Source: Neoaliturus tenellus
Lineage: Eukaryota > Arthropoda > Insecta > Hemiptera > Cicadellidae
Reading direction: 5' to 3'
DNA: 64,000 bases
Assembly: GCA_030545055.2 (NCBI GenBank)
Contig: CM061533.1
Span: forward strand, 25,536,003 to 25,600,002
Of the stretch, positions 53,488 through 62,669 are shown in pieces. The notes beneath the pieces were generated by a model that saw only the letters and a program-made list of their open reading frames with translations, ran no database searches and was not told the origin of the DNA. Position 1 is the first letter of the stretch. Each line of letters starts with the position of its first letter. The position numbers were made by a program, and so were the translations under genes.

Positions 53488-54120
53488 TTAATAAGAATGT
53501 CCGTCGGAGATGTTGTCTCTTCGGAGGTTTGAGTAATACTCATGATGTGTCATGGTAGCGCTCTCACTTTTATAATCGACACTACCCCCACCACTGACAC
53601 TACCCCCACCAGTTTGTTGAAGGAAATTATTCAAGCGGTAGGCATTCTTTAAAGCGCACTGCGACCTTCGATGTTTAAAACTTTTTGATGAAATACAAAG
53701 TTCGTTGAAGTAGCATTGGAAATCTTTATCAATTATTGCATTAATCACTTCGTTGCTTGTAAATGATTGTATCCAATTTGCTTTTTCCAATCCCCTTGTG
53801 TAGATAATTTTAAACTCTTTGCAATAATGATTCATAATGTGCGGCATCATGTTATAATTAATGAAACCTTCATCCCATCTTAAGTTGTGAAAATGTTTGT
53901 TCAACCATTTGTTTGTAACTTTCGCTTTAGTTGTTAGTCTATTAAATGGTACTGGAGGTTTGAACAAATAATGATAAACTACTGATGTGTTCATGTCCAA
54001 GATTACTAATTCTTTAATAATAAAATTACCATCATTTCCTCGGAAAGCTTGAAATTCAATTATACCTCTTTTAACTTCCATTATATGTGGCGCATTAGAA
54101 AACGAAACCCGTTTATTCAT
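53488..54120 (-). CDS. accessory protein, family common in arthropod mobile elements (210 aa)
   Basis: The pattern IIEFQAFRGNDGNFIIKELVILD, then YHYLFKPPVPFNRL, then WDEGFINYNMM and IIYTRGLEKANWIQ is one I associate with proteins scattered in arthropod transposons and viruses. The layout is like an RNase H or DEDD-exonuclease fold, but the first motif lacks the usual Asp-x-Glu, so activity is doubtful. The C-terminal ~45 residues are low complexity (GGGSVSGGGSV), because they are encoded by the G-boxes that serve as the next gene's promoter. TATAAA overlaps the upstream gene's stop. Confidence 0.65.
   Translation of the reverse strand: MNKRVSFSNAPHIMEVKRGIIEFQAFRGNDGNFIIKELVILDMNTSVVYHYLFKPPVPFNRLTTKAKVTNKWLNKHFHNLRWDEGFINYNMMPHIMNHYCKEFKIIYTRGLEKANWIQSFTSNEVINAIIDKDFQCYFNELCISSKSFKHRRSQCALKNAYRLNNFLQQTGGGSVSGGGSVDYKSESATMTHHEYYSNLRRDNISDGHSY
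53568..53605 (-). promoter_or_regulatory. promoter of the 53462 gene, inside the coding end of its neighbour
   Basis: Minus strand: two GGTGGGGGTAGTGTC units and then TATAAAA (53568-53574). The G-boxes encode Gly-Gly-Gly-Ser-Val repeats in the upstream gene. Confidence 0.6.
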
Positions 54121-54164
54121 GATGAAGTCTTACTAACAACTGACTTAAAAATTGAATGAGCCGA

Positions 54165-54170
54165 TGTTTA
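54165..54170 (-). promoter_or_regulatory. TATA box of the 54120 gene
   Basis: TATAAA overlapping the TAA stop of the upstream 271-aa gene, 45 bases before the ATG. Confidence 0.4.
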
Positions 54171-54983
54171 TAACAGACAGGATTGTTCTTCTTCTTTCAC
54201 TTCTTGTGCCACTTCATCAATATTAAAATTGGTGTGATAGTTGTTTAATTGTTTCCACATTTCAACTTCTTGAGGTATTCTATTAAAGATTGAAGTATCC
54301 ACGGGACCGTATAAAATTGGAACAAAAGGTTTTTTGTCCAATGTATCAATTAGATAGTCTTTAATTATTGCACTTGAAAATATTAGTTGTTTCAAATATC
54401 TGGTGACGGGACCGGTAGTACAACTTAAAGTATAAAATTCTTCTTTAGTGAAATATAATTTAACATTATGTGTAGTTAAATCTCTGAAGCGAACAATTTG
54501 TCCTCCACGATGTTTTACTATATCAACTTCAATATTTGATTCCAATAAACTTAATCTTGTTCTTCTTCCAAATGTGTTGTTACTTAAATAGCACTCCAAA
54601 AGATGTAAATGTTTCATGAGAGATTCCCAAGTAATTTCACTGAAAGTAACCATTTTGTTTCCATGATTTAAAATAACAATTGGTGAATAATCCATTGATT
54701 TTAAAATTCCAACTGATATACTTTTTGTCATGCATGAAGAAATTGGGTAGATAATCCGAAGAAATACTTCTGTTAAAATATTGGTTGTAATGTTAACTTC
54801 AACCTTCTTCCTTTTTACTTCTTTTTCAGCTTTTTCTTCTTCTCTCTTCTTATGTTTGTTGAATTTTAGGAACTCGTCCATTTCTCGTTCAACTTGTTTT
54901 TCTATATCTGAACTATTATCATCCATTAGAGGTGTATTTTCTTCTCCGTTAGTAGAATTCATCTTGCGAATGATGTTTCCCAT
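54168..54983 (-). CDS. 271-aa accessory protein, unknown function (intact copy)
   Basis: Not recognised. The first ~65 residues are charged, with acidic and then Lys/Glu-rich stretches (EREMDEFLKFNKHKKREEEK), probably coiled or disordered. The rest looks folded: SPIVILNHGNKMVTFSEITWESLMKHL, then IVRFRDLTTHNVKLYFTKEEF, two similar strand-helix units that may be an internal duplication. It is the first gene past the major capsid. It has a TATA box and the GAGGTTAGAATT motifs upstream. The equivalent gene in copy A is the insertion target of copy B. Confidence 0.7.
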   Translation of the reverse strand: MGNIIRKMNSTNGEENTPLMDDNSSDIEKQVEREMDEFLKFNKHKKREEEKAEKEVKRKKVEVNITTNILTEVFLRIIYPISSCMTKSISVGILKSMDYSPIVILNHGNKMVTFSEITWESLMKHLHLLECYLSNNTFGRRTRLSLLESNIEVDIVKHRGGQIVRFRDLTTHNVKLYFTKEEFYTLSCTTGPVTRYLKQLIFSSAIIKDYLIDTLDKKPFVPILYGPVDTSIFNRIPQEVEMWKQLNNYHTNFNIDEVAQEVKEEEQSCLL

Positions 54984-55029
54984 ACGACGGTTGAAGATAG
55001 AATGAAGTTTCTACTAATTATTTTCTCGC

Positions 55030-55155
55030 TTTTATATTTTTCGTAAATCCTTGAAATTTATACAATTACATAATTTTTTGTTTTGAACTTGTCTTTCACA
55101 AATGAAATTCTAACCTCAAAAATTAAAGCAGATAATTCTAACCTCAAAAATTTGC
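55030..55155 (-). promoter_or_regulatory. promoter region of the 54983 gene
   Basis: TATAAAA (55030-55036 on the minus strand) with two GAGGTTAGAATT copies near 55105 and 55140. It matches 48872-48988 of copy A. Confidence 0.55.
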
Positions 55156-55174
55156 AGTTGTTGTACAATTCTTC

Positions 55175-56401
55175 TTAAAGTACATTCTTCACAATTCCGG
55201 TCAGCGGTGTGTAAGTAACTATTTTATCATGTAGAATTAGACAGTATGCCGAAGTTCCATCCGCTACTGGTTCTTCAAATTCCATTTCAATTTTTATATC
55301 CACACTTGATGATTTTACCGATTCATTTTGTTTTGAACAATCGATTACAATTATTGGAGCCTTGGAATAATACTGGTCAGGTGATAATAGTGGTGTATTA
55401 GTCTTTCCATAATATGACGATTGAAATCTTGCATACATATCGTATAAAATAGAAAAACGTTTTTTGCTGAACATGACATTCAAATTGTCATAGGGAAAGA
55501 ATTGAGAGTTTAGGAAAACTTTACAATTCTTTATTTTACAGTGATCAAATTGACCAGCATTTGCAGTGATAACATCTTTTCGCTTAGTTTGAAAACCGAG
55601 TATTATGTACCTTGCTCGTTCCAAGTAAGTTGATGTCTTGACGGTCCATGTTTGTCGTTCTGTCTGAGGTAGTGTAGGGTATTCATGAAATTCCCAACTT
55701 CGGAATGGCATCACAATATCACGGTCAGATTTCAACTTTCTCAATAATAGGATTCTATGTTCATCAGCCAATCTTACATGAGGTACTCTCCAAACAACTT
55801 TATCCAACTGTAGTTGCCATTCCAGTTTATCTTCCGTAGTTGCAGGGTCTGCAAGTATCAAGTCCTTATTAGTTGAAGATCTGAGTAATACTAATTCTTG
55901 TTTGACATTTATTATTACCCGTTTGTAATCTTCAGCGAATCCCAAAAGCAATCGTAAAGGTACATGAAAATCAAAGTGACCGTTGGAAGCTGGTGTTATA
56001 GTGTCTTTATCGGGGGCAACCCATCCGGCGGTGACTATTGAATTCTTCTCATGCGGTGTTAATGATGTTAATCCTTTCAATGTCGTTGTTAAACCAACCT
56101 TTTTTGTTGAATCAACCGTCACCCCTGATATTTCATATCTTATTTCATCAAAAAGATATGCCATCGGGTTATTTATAAAAGGAACTGTTGAAGCAGTTTT
56201 TCCATCCAATTTTAATACCCGTCCTTCGATGTACAAGTAACTTTCACACGGTAAAGTGTAAATATCTTGTTGTTGAATGGGGATCCTTATTTCATCGTTA
56301 TTGTTTAATTTTGATGAAGTGTAAGGGTTGTGCGTGTGATATTCCTTCTCCCATAGTGTTTCGTCGAACGTTGGTCCTTGAGATATATCCAGGATATCCA
56401 T
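55175..56401 (-). CDS. major capsid protein, copy B (408 aa)
   Basis: Equivalent to 47616-48842, with a single amino-acid difference (Ser for Pro in the FQ.SYYGK segment). It is intact, with the same double jelly-roll family signatures, and starts inside the small overlapping ORF as in copy A. Confidence 0.88.
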   Translation of the reverse strand: MDILDISQGPTFDETLWEKEYHTHNPYTSSKLNNNDEIRIPIQQQDIYTLPCESYLYIEGRVLKLDGKTASTVPFINNPMAYLFDEIRYEISGVTVDSTKKVGLTTTLKGLTSLTPHEKNSIVTAGWVAPDKDTITPASNGHFDFHVPLRLLLGFAEDYKRVIINVKQELVLLRSSTNKDLILADPATTEDKLEWQLQLDKVVWRVPHVRLADEHRILLLRKLKSDRDIVMPFRSWEFHEYPTLPQTERQTWTVKTSTYLERARYIILGFQTKRKDVITANAGQFDHCKIKNCKVFLNSQFFPYDNLNVMFSKKRFSILYDMYARFQSSYYGKTNTPLLSPDQYYSKAPIIVIDCSKQNESVKSSSVDIKIEMEFEEPVADGTSAYCLILHDKIVTYTPLTGIVKNVL

Positions 56402-56522
56402 CGCTGTTAAGTTTCAATCCAATCTTCTGTAGAAAACGAATGTTGTCCGATGTTAACTCTTCCAATGTTGAGGAGCTACTGAGCTCCCGACTCTTCCGTT
56501 GCGGTTTAAATGATAATCCCAT
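56298..56522 (-). CDS. small ORF overlapping the capsid start, copy B (74 aa)
   Basis: Identical product to 47495-47719. It is kept open in both copies, but with so few differences between the copies this is weak evidence of selection. Confidence 0.5.
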   Translation of the reverse strand: MGLSFKPQRKSRELSSSSTLEELTSDNIRFLQKIGLKLNSDGYPGYISRTNVRRNTMGEGISHAQPLHFIKIKQ

Positions 56523-56530
56523 GTTGACTT

Positions 56531-57256
56531 TTATGTTGCTGCTCTGATGTGTATCCGTATAGTAATTGTTTCTCCTCTAAAGTCAACACTATGACCGTCT
56601 TGATCCAATATGTTCAGTACGATGTCTGAAATGAAACTGGTGTTTAACGGTAGGTATATCAAGTTTTGTGGCTTCTCAACAATTTTAAAACCGGGAGCCA
56701 CTGTTGGATAAAATGTATGTAAAATATGTTGATTAACTCCATCTCTATACGATCCGTGTATAATGTTGCACGTGACATCGATACTATTTACTTTCAATAT
56801 TGTTACAGTTGAATCACCTGAATGAGTAGTTCCAGGAGTTAAGATTTTCTTTTTTGTATCTGTAAATCCAAGTAAACTGCCAATCGACTGTTCCAAGCTG
56901 ACATCAATATAATATTTTGAAGTTATTTCTGCTTTTAAAGTATTATTGTTTCCTTTAACGGTAATATTGTCTTCTCCGAGTTGTTTCTGTAATAATTGGT
57001 TTATATCATCAATTTCATAAGCTCCAGTAGGAAATGTAATTATTTTTAATTCTGAGTATTTTCCTGTAGCATCCTTAGTTTCATAATAATGTAGTAAATT
57101 ATTCTTCCCTTCCGTAACATTGGGAATTGAGTTGTAGGTAGTCAAATCAAGTAATGCCGCTTCCCATAATCGTTCCTTGGATAGACGCAATGCTGGGAAC
57201 AGCGTACTTTTCAATGTGGATGAATTTCCACTCAATGACACTGTATACGATGACAT
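56531..57256 (-). CDS. minor capsid (penton-like) protein, copy B (241 aa)
   Basis: Same protein as 46761-47486, with no residue difference seen. The ATG at 57256 is used, and it follows the protease stop by one base, suggesting coupled expression from one transcript. Confidence 0.85.
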   Translation of the reverse strand: MSSYTVSLSGNSSTLKSTLFPALRLSKERLWEAALLDLTTYNSIPNVTEGKNNLLHYYETKDATGKYSELKIITFPTGAYEIDDINQLLQKQLGEDNITVKGNNNTLKAEITSKYYIDVSLEQSIGSLLGFTDTKKKILTPGTTHSGDSTVTILKVNSIDVTCNIIHGSYRDGVNQHILHTFYPTVAPGFKIVEKPQNLIYLPLNTSFISDIVLNILDQDGHSVDFRGETITIRIHIRAAT

Positions 57257-57257
57257 C

Positions 57258-57725
57258 TTAAAGCTGACTGACACTTTTCGCTAGAAACTCCAAACATAAA
57301 TGCCCACATATTTCAGTATTGTTAGGTTGTTCTTTTTTGTAATTGTAAAAAATGTTTTTTGAGTTTCGAAAATAATGTTGAAGTTCTTTTGGCGGTGGTA
57401 GATTGCCAAAACTGTCAAAGTAGTAAACGGTTTGTCCAAGCTTTTTATAGCATACCCAATGAGTACCTGGACCATAGGTGGAATCCAAATTTACTATTCC
57501 AGTTTCATTTTTCCATATTTTAGTTGGTAATGCATCTTTCATAAAAACTCCTCGAAAGAATGGTATTTTCAAACATTTCACATAATCATTTAACTGATGA
57601 TTTGTTAAGGCTTTATTTGGAATTATCAATTGACTCTTCTTATTTAGTACACACGGTATGGTCTTAGGTATAAACCTGCTCCGTTTTTTACCATTTGCCA
57701 AACAGAAGTCTTCTTTACATTTGGC
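57258..57725 (-). CDS. adenain-like protease without AUG, copy B
   Basis: Same frame and catalytic residues as in copy A (His, Asp, Gln, Cys as described for 46292-46759), again open to a stop without any ATG before the conserved N-terminal region. It lies in the -1 frame of the PLA2 gene. Confidence 0.9.
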   Translation of the reverse strand, partial: AKCKEDFCLANGKKRSRFIPKTIPCVLNKKSQLIIPNKALTNHQLNDYVKCLKIPFFRGVFMKDALPTKIWKNETGIVNLDSTYGPGTHWVCYKKLGQTVYYFDSFGNLPPPKELQHYFRNSKNIFYNYKKEQPNNTEICGHLCLEFLAKSVSQL

Positions 57726-58228
57726 TTATGAGTTCTACGACGTCCTTTTTTAATGTTTCCACCTCTTTTGGGAGCGCCTTTCTTTGCAGGTCTTCCTCTG
57801 CGACGTTTTCCACCACCTAACTTTGCTTTCGTCTTCATGGCTGTAGTTACTGCCCAAGCCGATGCTTTTTCTGCAATACTTGCGTCACTTGATTTTACTC
57901 TTTGCCAAGCTTTTTCCGCTAGAATTTTATCTGCTATTGATCTATTTGTTGAATCTTTATACTTTGAATATGCTATATCGTGTTCCTTGCAAGCTTGATC
58001 TAATTTATTAATTCCAGGATCTCCTCTTGCTAAACGCTTTGCCAATTTAGTTCCAGGTCCACAATATTGATAACCTCCGGGCAGATGTAATTCGTATGGT
58101 AAAGCGTCTATTGTTCGATTTACAACAGCACCAACTGGAATCCGTCTAAGCAGGGATAATGCAGCTGATGTTATACCACGTCCTCTCTTGCCGCTGTCTT
58201 GACGATGACTGAGCGATACGGTCTTCAT
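57644..58228 (-). CDS. phospholipase A2/AT-hook protein, copy B (194 aa)
   Basis: One Arg/Lys change relative to 45789-46373, in the basic tail. Calcium loop, catalytic HD and RGRP core are intact. The A_AAA_AAC heptamer is at 57683-57689. Confidence 0.88.
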   Translation of the reverse strand: MKTVSLSHRQDSGKRGRGITSAALSLLRRIPVGAVVNRTIDALPYELHLPGGYQYCGPGTKLAKRLARGDPGINKLDQACKEHDIAYSKYKDSTNRSIADKILAEKAWQRVKSSDASIAEKASAWAVTTAMKTKAKLGGGKRRRGRPAKKGAPKRGGNIKKGRRRTHKPNVKKTSVWQMVKNGAGLYLRPYRVY

Positions 58229-58316
58229 TATGTTGTCTTATATAACTGGCGTGTTTACTCCACGAGATACTTTACACAAATGAATAACTTGTGCAAAATC
58301 TTTTATATTTAAAGAC

Positions 58317-59642
58317 TTAGTTATTCAAATTAATTATATATTGATTTATAATTCTATTTTTAATCCAAGCTTCCCGTTCATCGGGTTGAATTATCACATG
58401 ACTCGTTGTACTAGCTATATGATTATGGGTATCAATAAGTAAATTGCCCACTATTCTTATTAAACAATCTAAATTTACAGCATCTTTTGGATGTTGAGGA
58501 TCATGTAATTGCATAATACGTTTATCATTACATGTGTAAGCTGTTGAATCACTTTTTGATGTTTTTATGACTTGTCCAATAGTAGCAGCATCATTTGAAT
58601 CTTCACCTGGTAAAATATTAATTATTTTCTTCATCTTTGCATCATATTTAGTCCCAAAGTGTTTATCCCAAGTTATTGTTTGTTTCATTGTAACACAATC
58701 ATTTTCTTCGTAACCAGGATAAATATCTTTTATTCTTCTATTACGACCATTGTATGTACCTAATGTACCACCAGTAGCAATTAATGTTTGCACCATTAGA
58801 GGTACATCTGTATCTTTTATACCAAATCTTCCATTTGTTATTGTTTTACGTCCTGCATCCCATTTATCATTATTTCCTTGCATTAAATTAAACTTTTCAT
58901 TTCCATGTATAAATTTATCTCCCTGCTTTAACACGGCATCTTCATGTTTTACAAAATTGGATGTTTCCTTTTTTAATTCTTTAGATAATTGTTCCATAGT
59001 AACAGCATCTTTTGGTTGAGAACCAAACTTTACATTTGTCAATGTTTTACCATGACAATCAATTCCATTAACATCTTGTAAAATACAGTTGTCCTTGATG
59101 AATTTTAGGTTTACAGCATCACCGTCTTCCTTTGGGTATCCAATGTCATTTATAATAAATTTATAAAAAGAAAATCCATGTTCAGTTTTTTCCGGTATTA
59201 TAGAATGTAAATATTCTTTATTAACTGAATCTTTATTATTTTTGGGATTTCCCACGTTGGTTATTCTATAATTTCCAGCATCATACGTTTGTCCATCTTT
59301 TAAGTTATTACCCCATTGCAATTTTAAAGTATTTGAAAGTTCAGATAATAAGTACTCTTTAGTAATTGCATCAGAACTTTCAGTTGGTTTACCAACATTA
59401 ATTATTCTATGTGATTTAACATCGTAAGTATTCTTATGTAATTTCAATGATGTTGAAGTAGCTTCTTTTACTGTCTTCAAATTTGCTCCATCAGTATCTT
59501 CTTCTGGATCTTTAACTAGTTTTAAACGTTTATTACTTATGCTATAGTCACCTTCAGGTGTTTGCGGTAATCCACTTCTTTTTCTGTCTTCTCCAACTTG
59601 TACTCCTAACGCGGAGTACCGTCCGAACTTGTCGACGCTCAT
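58317..59642 (-). CDS. fibre-like repeat protein, copy B (441 aa)
   Basis: Same length and repeat layout as 44375-45700. The first ~180 residues are identical; beyond that I count 19 substitutions. Many are charge changes (for example Lys/Glu, Asp/Asn, Glu/Lys, His/Arg, Arg/Thr) in the middle and distal repeats. All repeats remain open and in register. Confidence 0.75.
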   Translation of the reverse strand: MSVDKFGRYSALGVQVGEDRKRSGLPQTPEGDYSISNKRLKLVKDPEEDTDGANLKTVKEATSTSLKLHKNTYDVKSHRIINVGKPTESSDAITKEYLLSELSNTLKLQWGNNLKDGQTYDAGNYRITNVGNPKNNKDSVNKEYLHSIIPEKTEHGFSFYKFIINDIGYPKEDGDAVNLKFIKDNCILQDVNGIDCHGKTLTNVKFGSQPKDAVTMEQLSKELKKETSNFVKHEDAVLKQGDKFIHGNEKFNLMQGNNDKWDAGRKTITNGRFGIKDTDVPLMVQTLIATGGTLGTYNGRNRRIKDIYPGYEENDCVTMKQTITWDKHFGTKYDAKMKKIINILPGEDSNDAATIGQVIKTSKSDSTAYTCNDKRIMQLHDPQHPKDAVNLDCLIRIVGNLLIDTHNHIASTTSHVIIQPDEREAWIKNRIINQYIINLNN

Positions 59643-59692
59643 GTTAGAACTGATACGTCTTACGCTTGCAACTCTTTTATATCCGCGGACAA

Positions 59693-60751
59693 TTATACAA
59701 CTATACCACGATTCCTAAGTTCATCAACTAGAGCCACCCATTCATTATTCAAACCCGTATGACCGGCTTCCATGGCTTCATGCAATAGTCTCATTCGGTC
59801 AACCAATTTATTGATGTCGTTGTAGTAAATCACATTTGTATTGTATAGATTTTTCATCAATCCTTTACCAGAGGTTGAAGTATCTCCTTTACTCTTTTTA
59901 CCATGTTGTTCAAGAAGTGATAAATCCATAAGTGATAAAGATTTTCTTTTCAATGGTTGTCTCACCGCTGGAGCAGTACGTAATGTGGGCAATTTTCGTG
60001 GAGGAAACAACTTTTTTATAACAATGTTATATTTTGTTGCACGTGAACGATTAATCATTGCATCCTTTAAGTAGTTTCTCTTATGAGCGTTAGTATTTTG
60101 TAAAATCTCTTTAAAAACACTTAAATCTTTGGATGAATATCTTAGTGGTATATTTTTAAAAATTAATTCATATAATCCTTTTGTTCCTTTATATCTATGC
60201 TCACCAATAATGATGTAATCGTCTTGAGTTATTTCAAGCTTTGAATCACCAATCTTTAATTCATTCCCATCAATTCTTGCTCCGTATATGTGTGATCTAC
60301 TCAAATTCGGATTTGATTTCATGTCATGTAGCATTTTCATTATATATTTTCTTCCAAGAGGTCCATGTTGTAATATATCGCTACTCAATTGAGTTAAATT
60401 TGGAATAGATTGTTCAGCTTCAGGTATTGGCTGTTCTTCTCCCTTTTCAACAATTGGTTCTTCTTCTTCTTTTGCTTCTTCTTGCTCACTAGCACTTGTG
60501 TATGAATCATCATCTTCTTCTTTTTTTAATGCTTGTACTTCTTGTTTAGAAACTGGTAGTAAAACATCTCCTTCATAACGAGGTTTACCAATAGTTTCTG
60601 ATATCTGTTTTAAAGGTTCCGTAATAGGTTTAAATGTAGTCTCTAGAAATTCTTCTCTTTCACTTAAACCCATCCTCAATGCACGATTCTTCATCCTAAT
60701 AGAATCACTGAGTGATTTTATTTCTTTTAATAGTTTTTCTTGATTCACCAT
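59693..60751 (-). CDS. conserved Polinton protein of unknown function, copy B (352 aa)
   Basis: Product identical to 43266-44324 as far as I can compare. It has an intact compact central domain and an acidic linker. Confidence 0.85.
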   Translation of the reverse strand: MVNQEKLLKEIKSLSDSIRMKNRALRMGLSEREEFLETTFKPITEPLKQISETIGKPRYEGDVLLPVSKQEVQALKKEEDDDSYTSASEQEEAKEEEEPIVEKGEEQPIPEAEQSIPNLTQLSSDILQHGPLGRKYIMKMLHDMKSNPNLSRSHIYGARIDGNELKIGDSKLEITQDDYIIIGEHRYKGTKGLYELIFKNIPLRYSSKDLSVFKEILQNTNAHKRNYLKDAMINRSRATKYNIVIKKLFPPRKLPTLRTAPAVRQPLKRKSLSLMDLSLLEQHGKKSKGDTSTSGKGLMKNLYNTNVIYYNDINKLVDRMRLLHEAMEAGHTGLNNEWVALVDELRNRGIVV

Positions 60752-60798
60752 GTTTACACTGTGAAGTTCAACGTGTAACTAGATGTAGCATCGGTAGT

Positions 60799-61497
60799 TC
60801 AACGCATAAATACAAATTTATCCAACCCTATACGATATCTACCATTTTTAATATCTTCTTCCTTCATAATAACGAGAAAGCTATATTTCTCATTCCATGC
60901 TTTGCCACACATCTCTTTAAATTTTTCAAATGGCATATCCGCATTTACATGATCATTATATATACGCTTTAAATTTGTTTCATCTTGCTTGAAGATGATC
61001 AACATATTTGCATTGTCTCTTATAAGTTGTTTTGGAATTTTACTGTATGTTTGACCAATGTAAATGCTATCAATATTATGATGTCTTCCCATAGCAAAAT
61101 AATTCCTTATTGTGTCATGATTTTCACAAGAAACATCGTCAAATATAAAAATAGAAAATGGTTTTGCTTCATTTGGTTGCATAATTGTTTCACTGGCATT
61201 AAACTTGTAAAAATTTACTTCAGGTACACTTGCAAGTACTTTATCCAATAATTGATATTTTGGTTGTTGCAATGATTTTGAAAAAATGTATATATTGTTA
61301 AAACGCAATCCTTTAGGATTAGTTATAAGGTTAAAAACAACATTAGTTTTTCCACAATTTGAAGGACCAGTTATTAGACACCTTATCGTATTTGGTAGTA
61401 ATTCACCATGTTTTCCATAATTTAACTTATCATTGTCAACTGTCAATTCATCAATGTTATTGATATTAAATCGATCTTTTTGTTGTACAATCTCCAT
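60799..61497 (-). CDS. A32-like packaging ATPase, copy B (232 aa)
   Basis: Walker A GPSNCGKT and Walker B IFIFDD are intact. Two residue changes relative to copy A (Tyr for His near residue 27, Arg for His near residue 175), both outside the motifs. Confidence 0.93.
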   Translation of the reverse strand: MEIVQQKDRFNINNIDELTVDNDKLNYGKHGELLPNTIRCLITGPSNCGKTNVVFNLITNPKGLRFNNIYIFSKSLQQPKYQLLDKVLASVPEVNFYKFNASETIMQPNEAKPFSIFIFDDVSCENHDTIRNYFAMGRHHNIDSIYIGQTYSKIPKQLIRDNANMLIIFKQDETNLKRIYNDHVNADMPFEKFKEMCGKAWNEKYSFLVIMKEEDIKNGRYRIGLDKFVFMR

Positions 61498-61536
61498 CTT
61501 GTATAAAGGTTAAACACACAATGAGCTATTAAATTA

Positions 61537-62475
61537 CTATACCAAGTCTTTTGAAGGAATCCATGAGTCTTCACTTTTATCGAATCCTAACCACCGGACT
61601 TTAACCATATCCTTTTTTCTTTGTAAAATCTTCTCGACAAGATATACATCACCAACTGTTGATTTCAACAATTCGTGTCCGTAGAATCCACCTTGAAGTA
61701 ATTCACCCTTGTTATCCTTTAATAAATAGGTTTCAGGTATAGTTGGTTGCACTTTATAAATTGTAAATACTTCATTAGTCCAATTTGGTAGATATCTTTT
61801 ACTAAATACACCTTTGTATTTGATTATACGAACTTTATCGTTGACCTTGAACTTCTTTGGTTGCAATTTTTCTAATTTCGGTGTTGTATTATTTTTAATG
61901 CGTTGTAATACAATTTTCGCATTAGCACTGTTTACCTGGATAGGTTTCATTCCAATGGTACGATGATATTTGTTGTTATACTGTTTTATAAGTTGTGGTA
62001 ATATGTCATACCACACATATGATCCTCGTTTTGACAATTGTTTATACATCGCACCTTTCAATGTTCTATTGAATCTTTCAATTATTGAAGCTTTAACTTC
62101 AGAATTTGTAGAATAATGATTTATTTGATATTTCTTCATCAAAGCTCTAAAGTCTTTATTAAAATATTCTTTTCCATCATCGGTCTGTAGATGTTTAATT
62201 TTAAATTTATTTCTTTGTATTGTGGTTTCCATAGCTTTTGTAACACTTTTACCAGTCTTATCCTTCAATGGTAAAGCGTCAGCTATTTTAGTAAAACAGT
62301 CTATAATTGTTAAAATATATTTAAATCCTTTGTTTAATTTACTGTGCGGTATCATTTCAATGAGATCAGCTTGATAAAGATCATTCATCCCTTTAATGAT
62401 TGTACTTCTTCTTGGAAATCTTCTTCTTGCTGGTTTATGTAGTTCATTTACAATCTTGTCCTTCACACTTTCCAT
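61537..62475 (-). CDS. DDE integrase with chromodomain, copy B (312 aa)
   Basis: Same catalytic triad and chromodomain as copy A, with two residue changes. The first ATG of the frame is at 62475, with the same short upstream ORF just before it. The TATA and GGCCTTGACC site are conserved upstream (about 62535-62570). This copy has every part an active integrase needs. Confidence 0.95.
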   Translation of the reverse strand: MESVKDKIVNELHKPARRRFPRRSTIIKGMNDLYQADLIEMIPHSKLNKGFKYILTIIDCFTKIADALPLKDKTGKSVTKAMETTIQRNKFKIKHLQTDDGKEYFNKDFRALMKKYQINHYSTNSEVKASIIERFNRTLKGAMYKQLSKRGSYVWYDILPQLIKQYNNKYHRTIGMKPIQVNSANAKIVLQRIKNNTTPKLEKLQPKKFKVNDKVRIIKYKGVFSKRYLPNWTNEVFTIYKVQPTIPETYLLKDNKGELLQGGFYGHELLKSTVGDVYLVEKILQRKKDMVKVRWLGFDKSEDSWIPSKDLV

Positions 62476-62581
62476 CTTCAGATGTTGCTTGTACACCGCA
62501 TGTAAAAATACTGATCCATAGAATAGTTTATTCTCATTTATATAGCTTGAATATAGGTCAAGGCCATTTCATATTAGTGTA

Positions 62582-62627
62582 AAAAAGAGGGAACATGGCA
62601 TTGGGCTTGCCATGTCCCCTCTTCTTT
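62582..62627. terminator. hairpin after the polymerase gene, copy B
   Basis: GAGGGAACATGGCA pairs with TGCCATGTCCCCTC with one mismatch, the mirror image of 41391-41435. Confidence 0.6.
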
Positions 62628-62669
62628 ACGGAAAGGAAAAAGGAAGAAGGTAGAGGGCGAAGAATAGGT

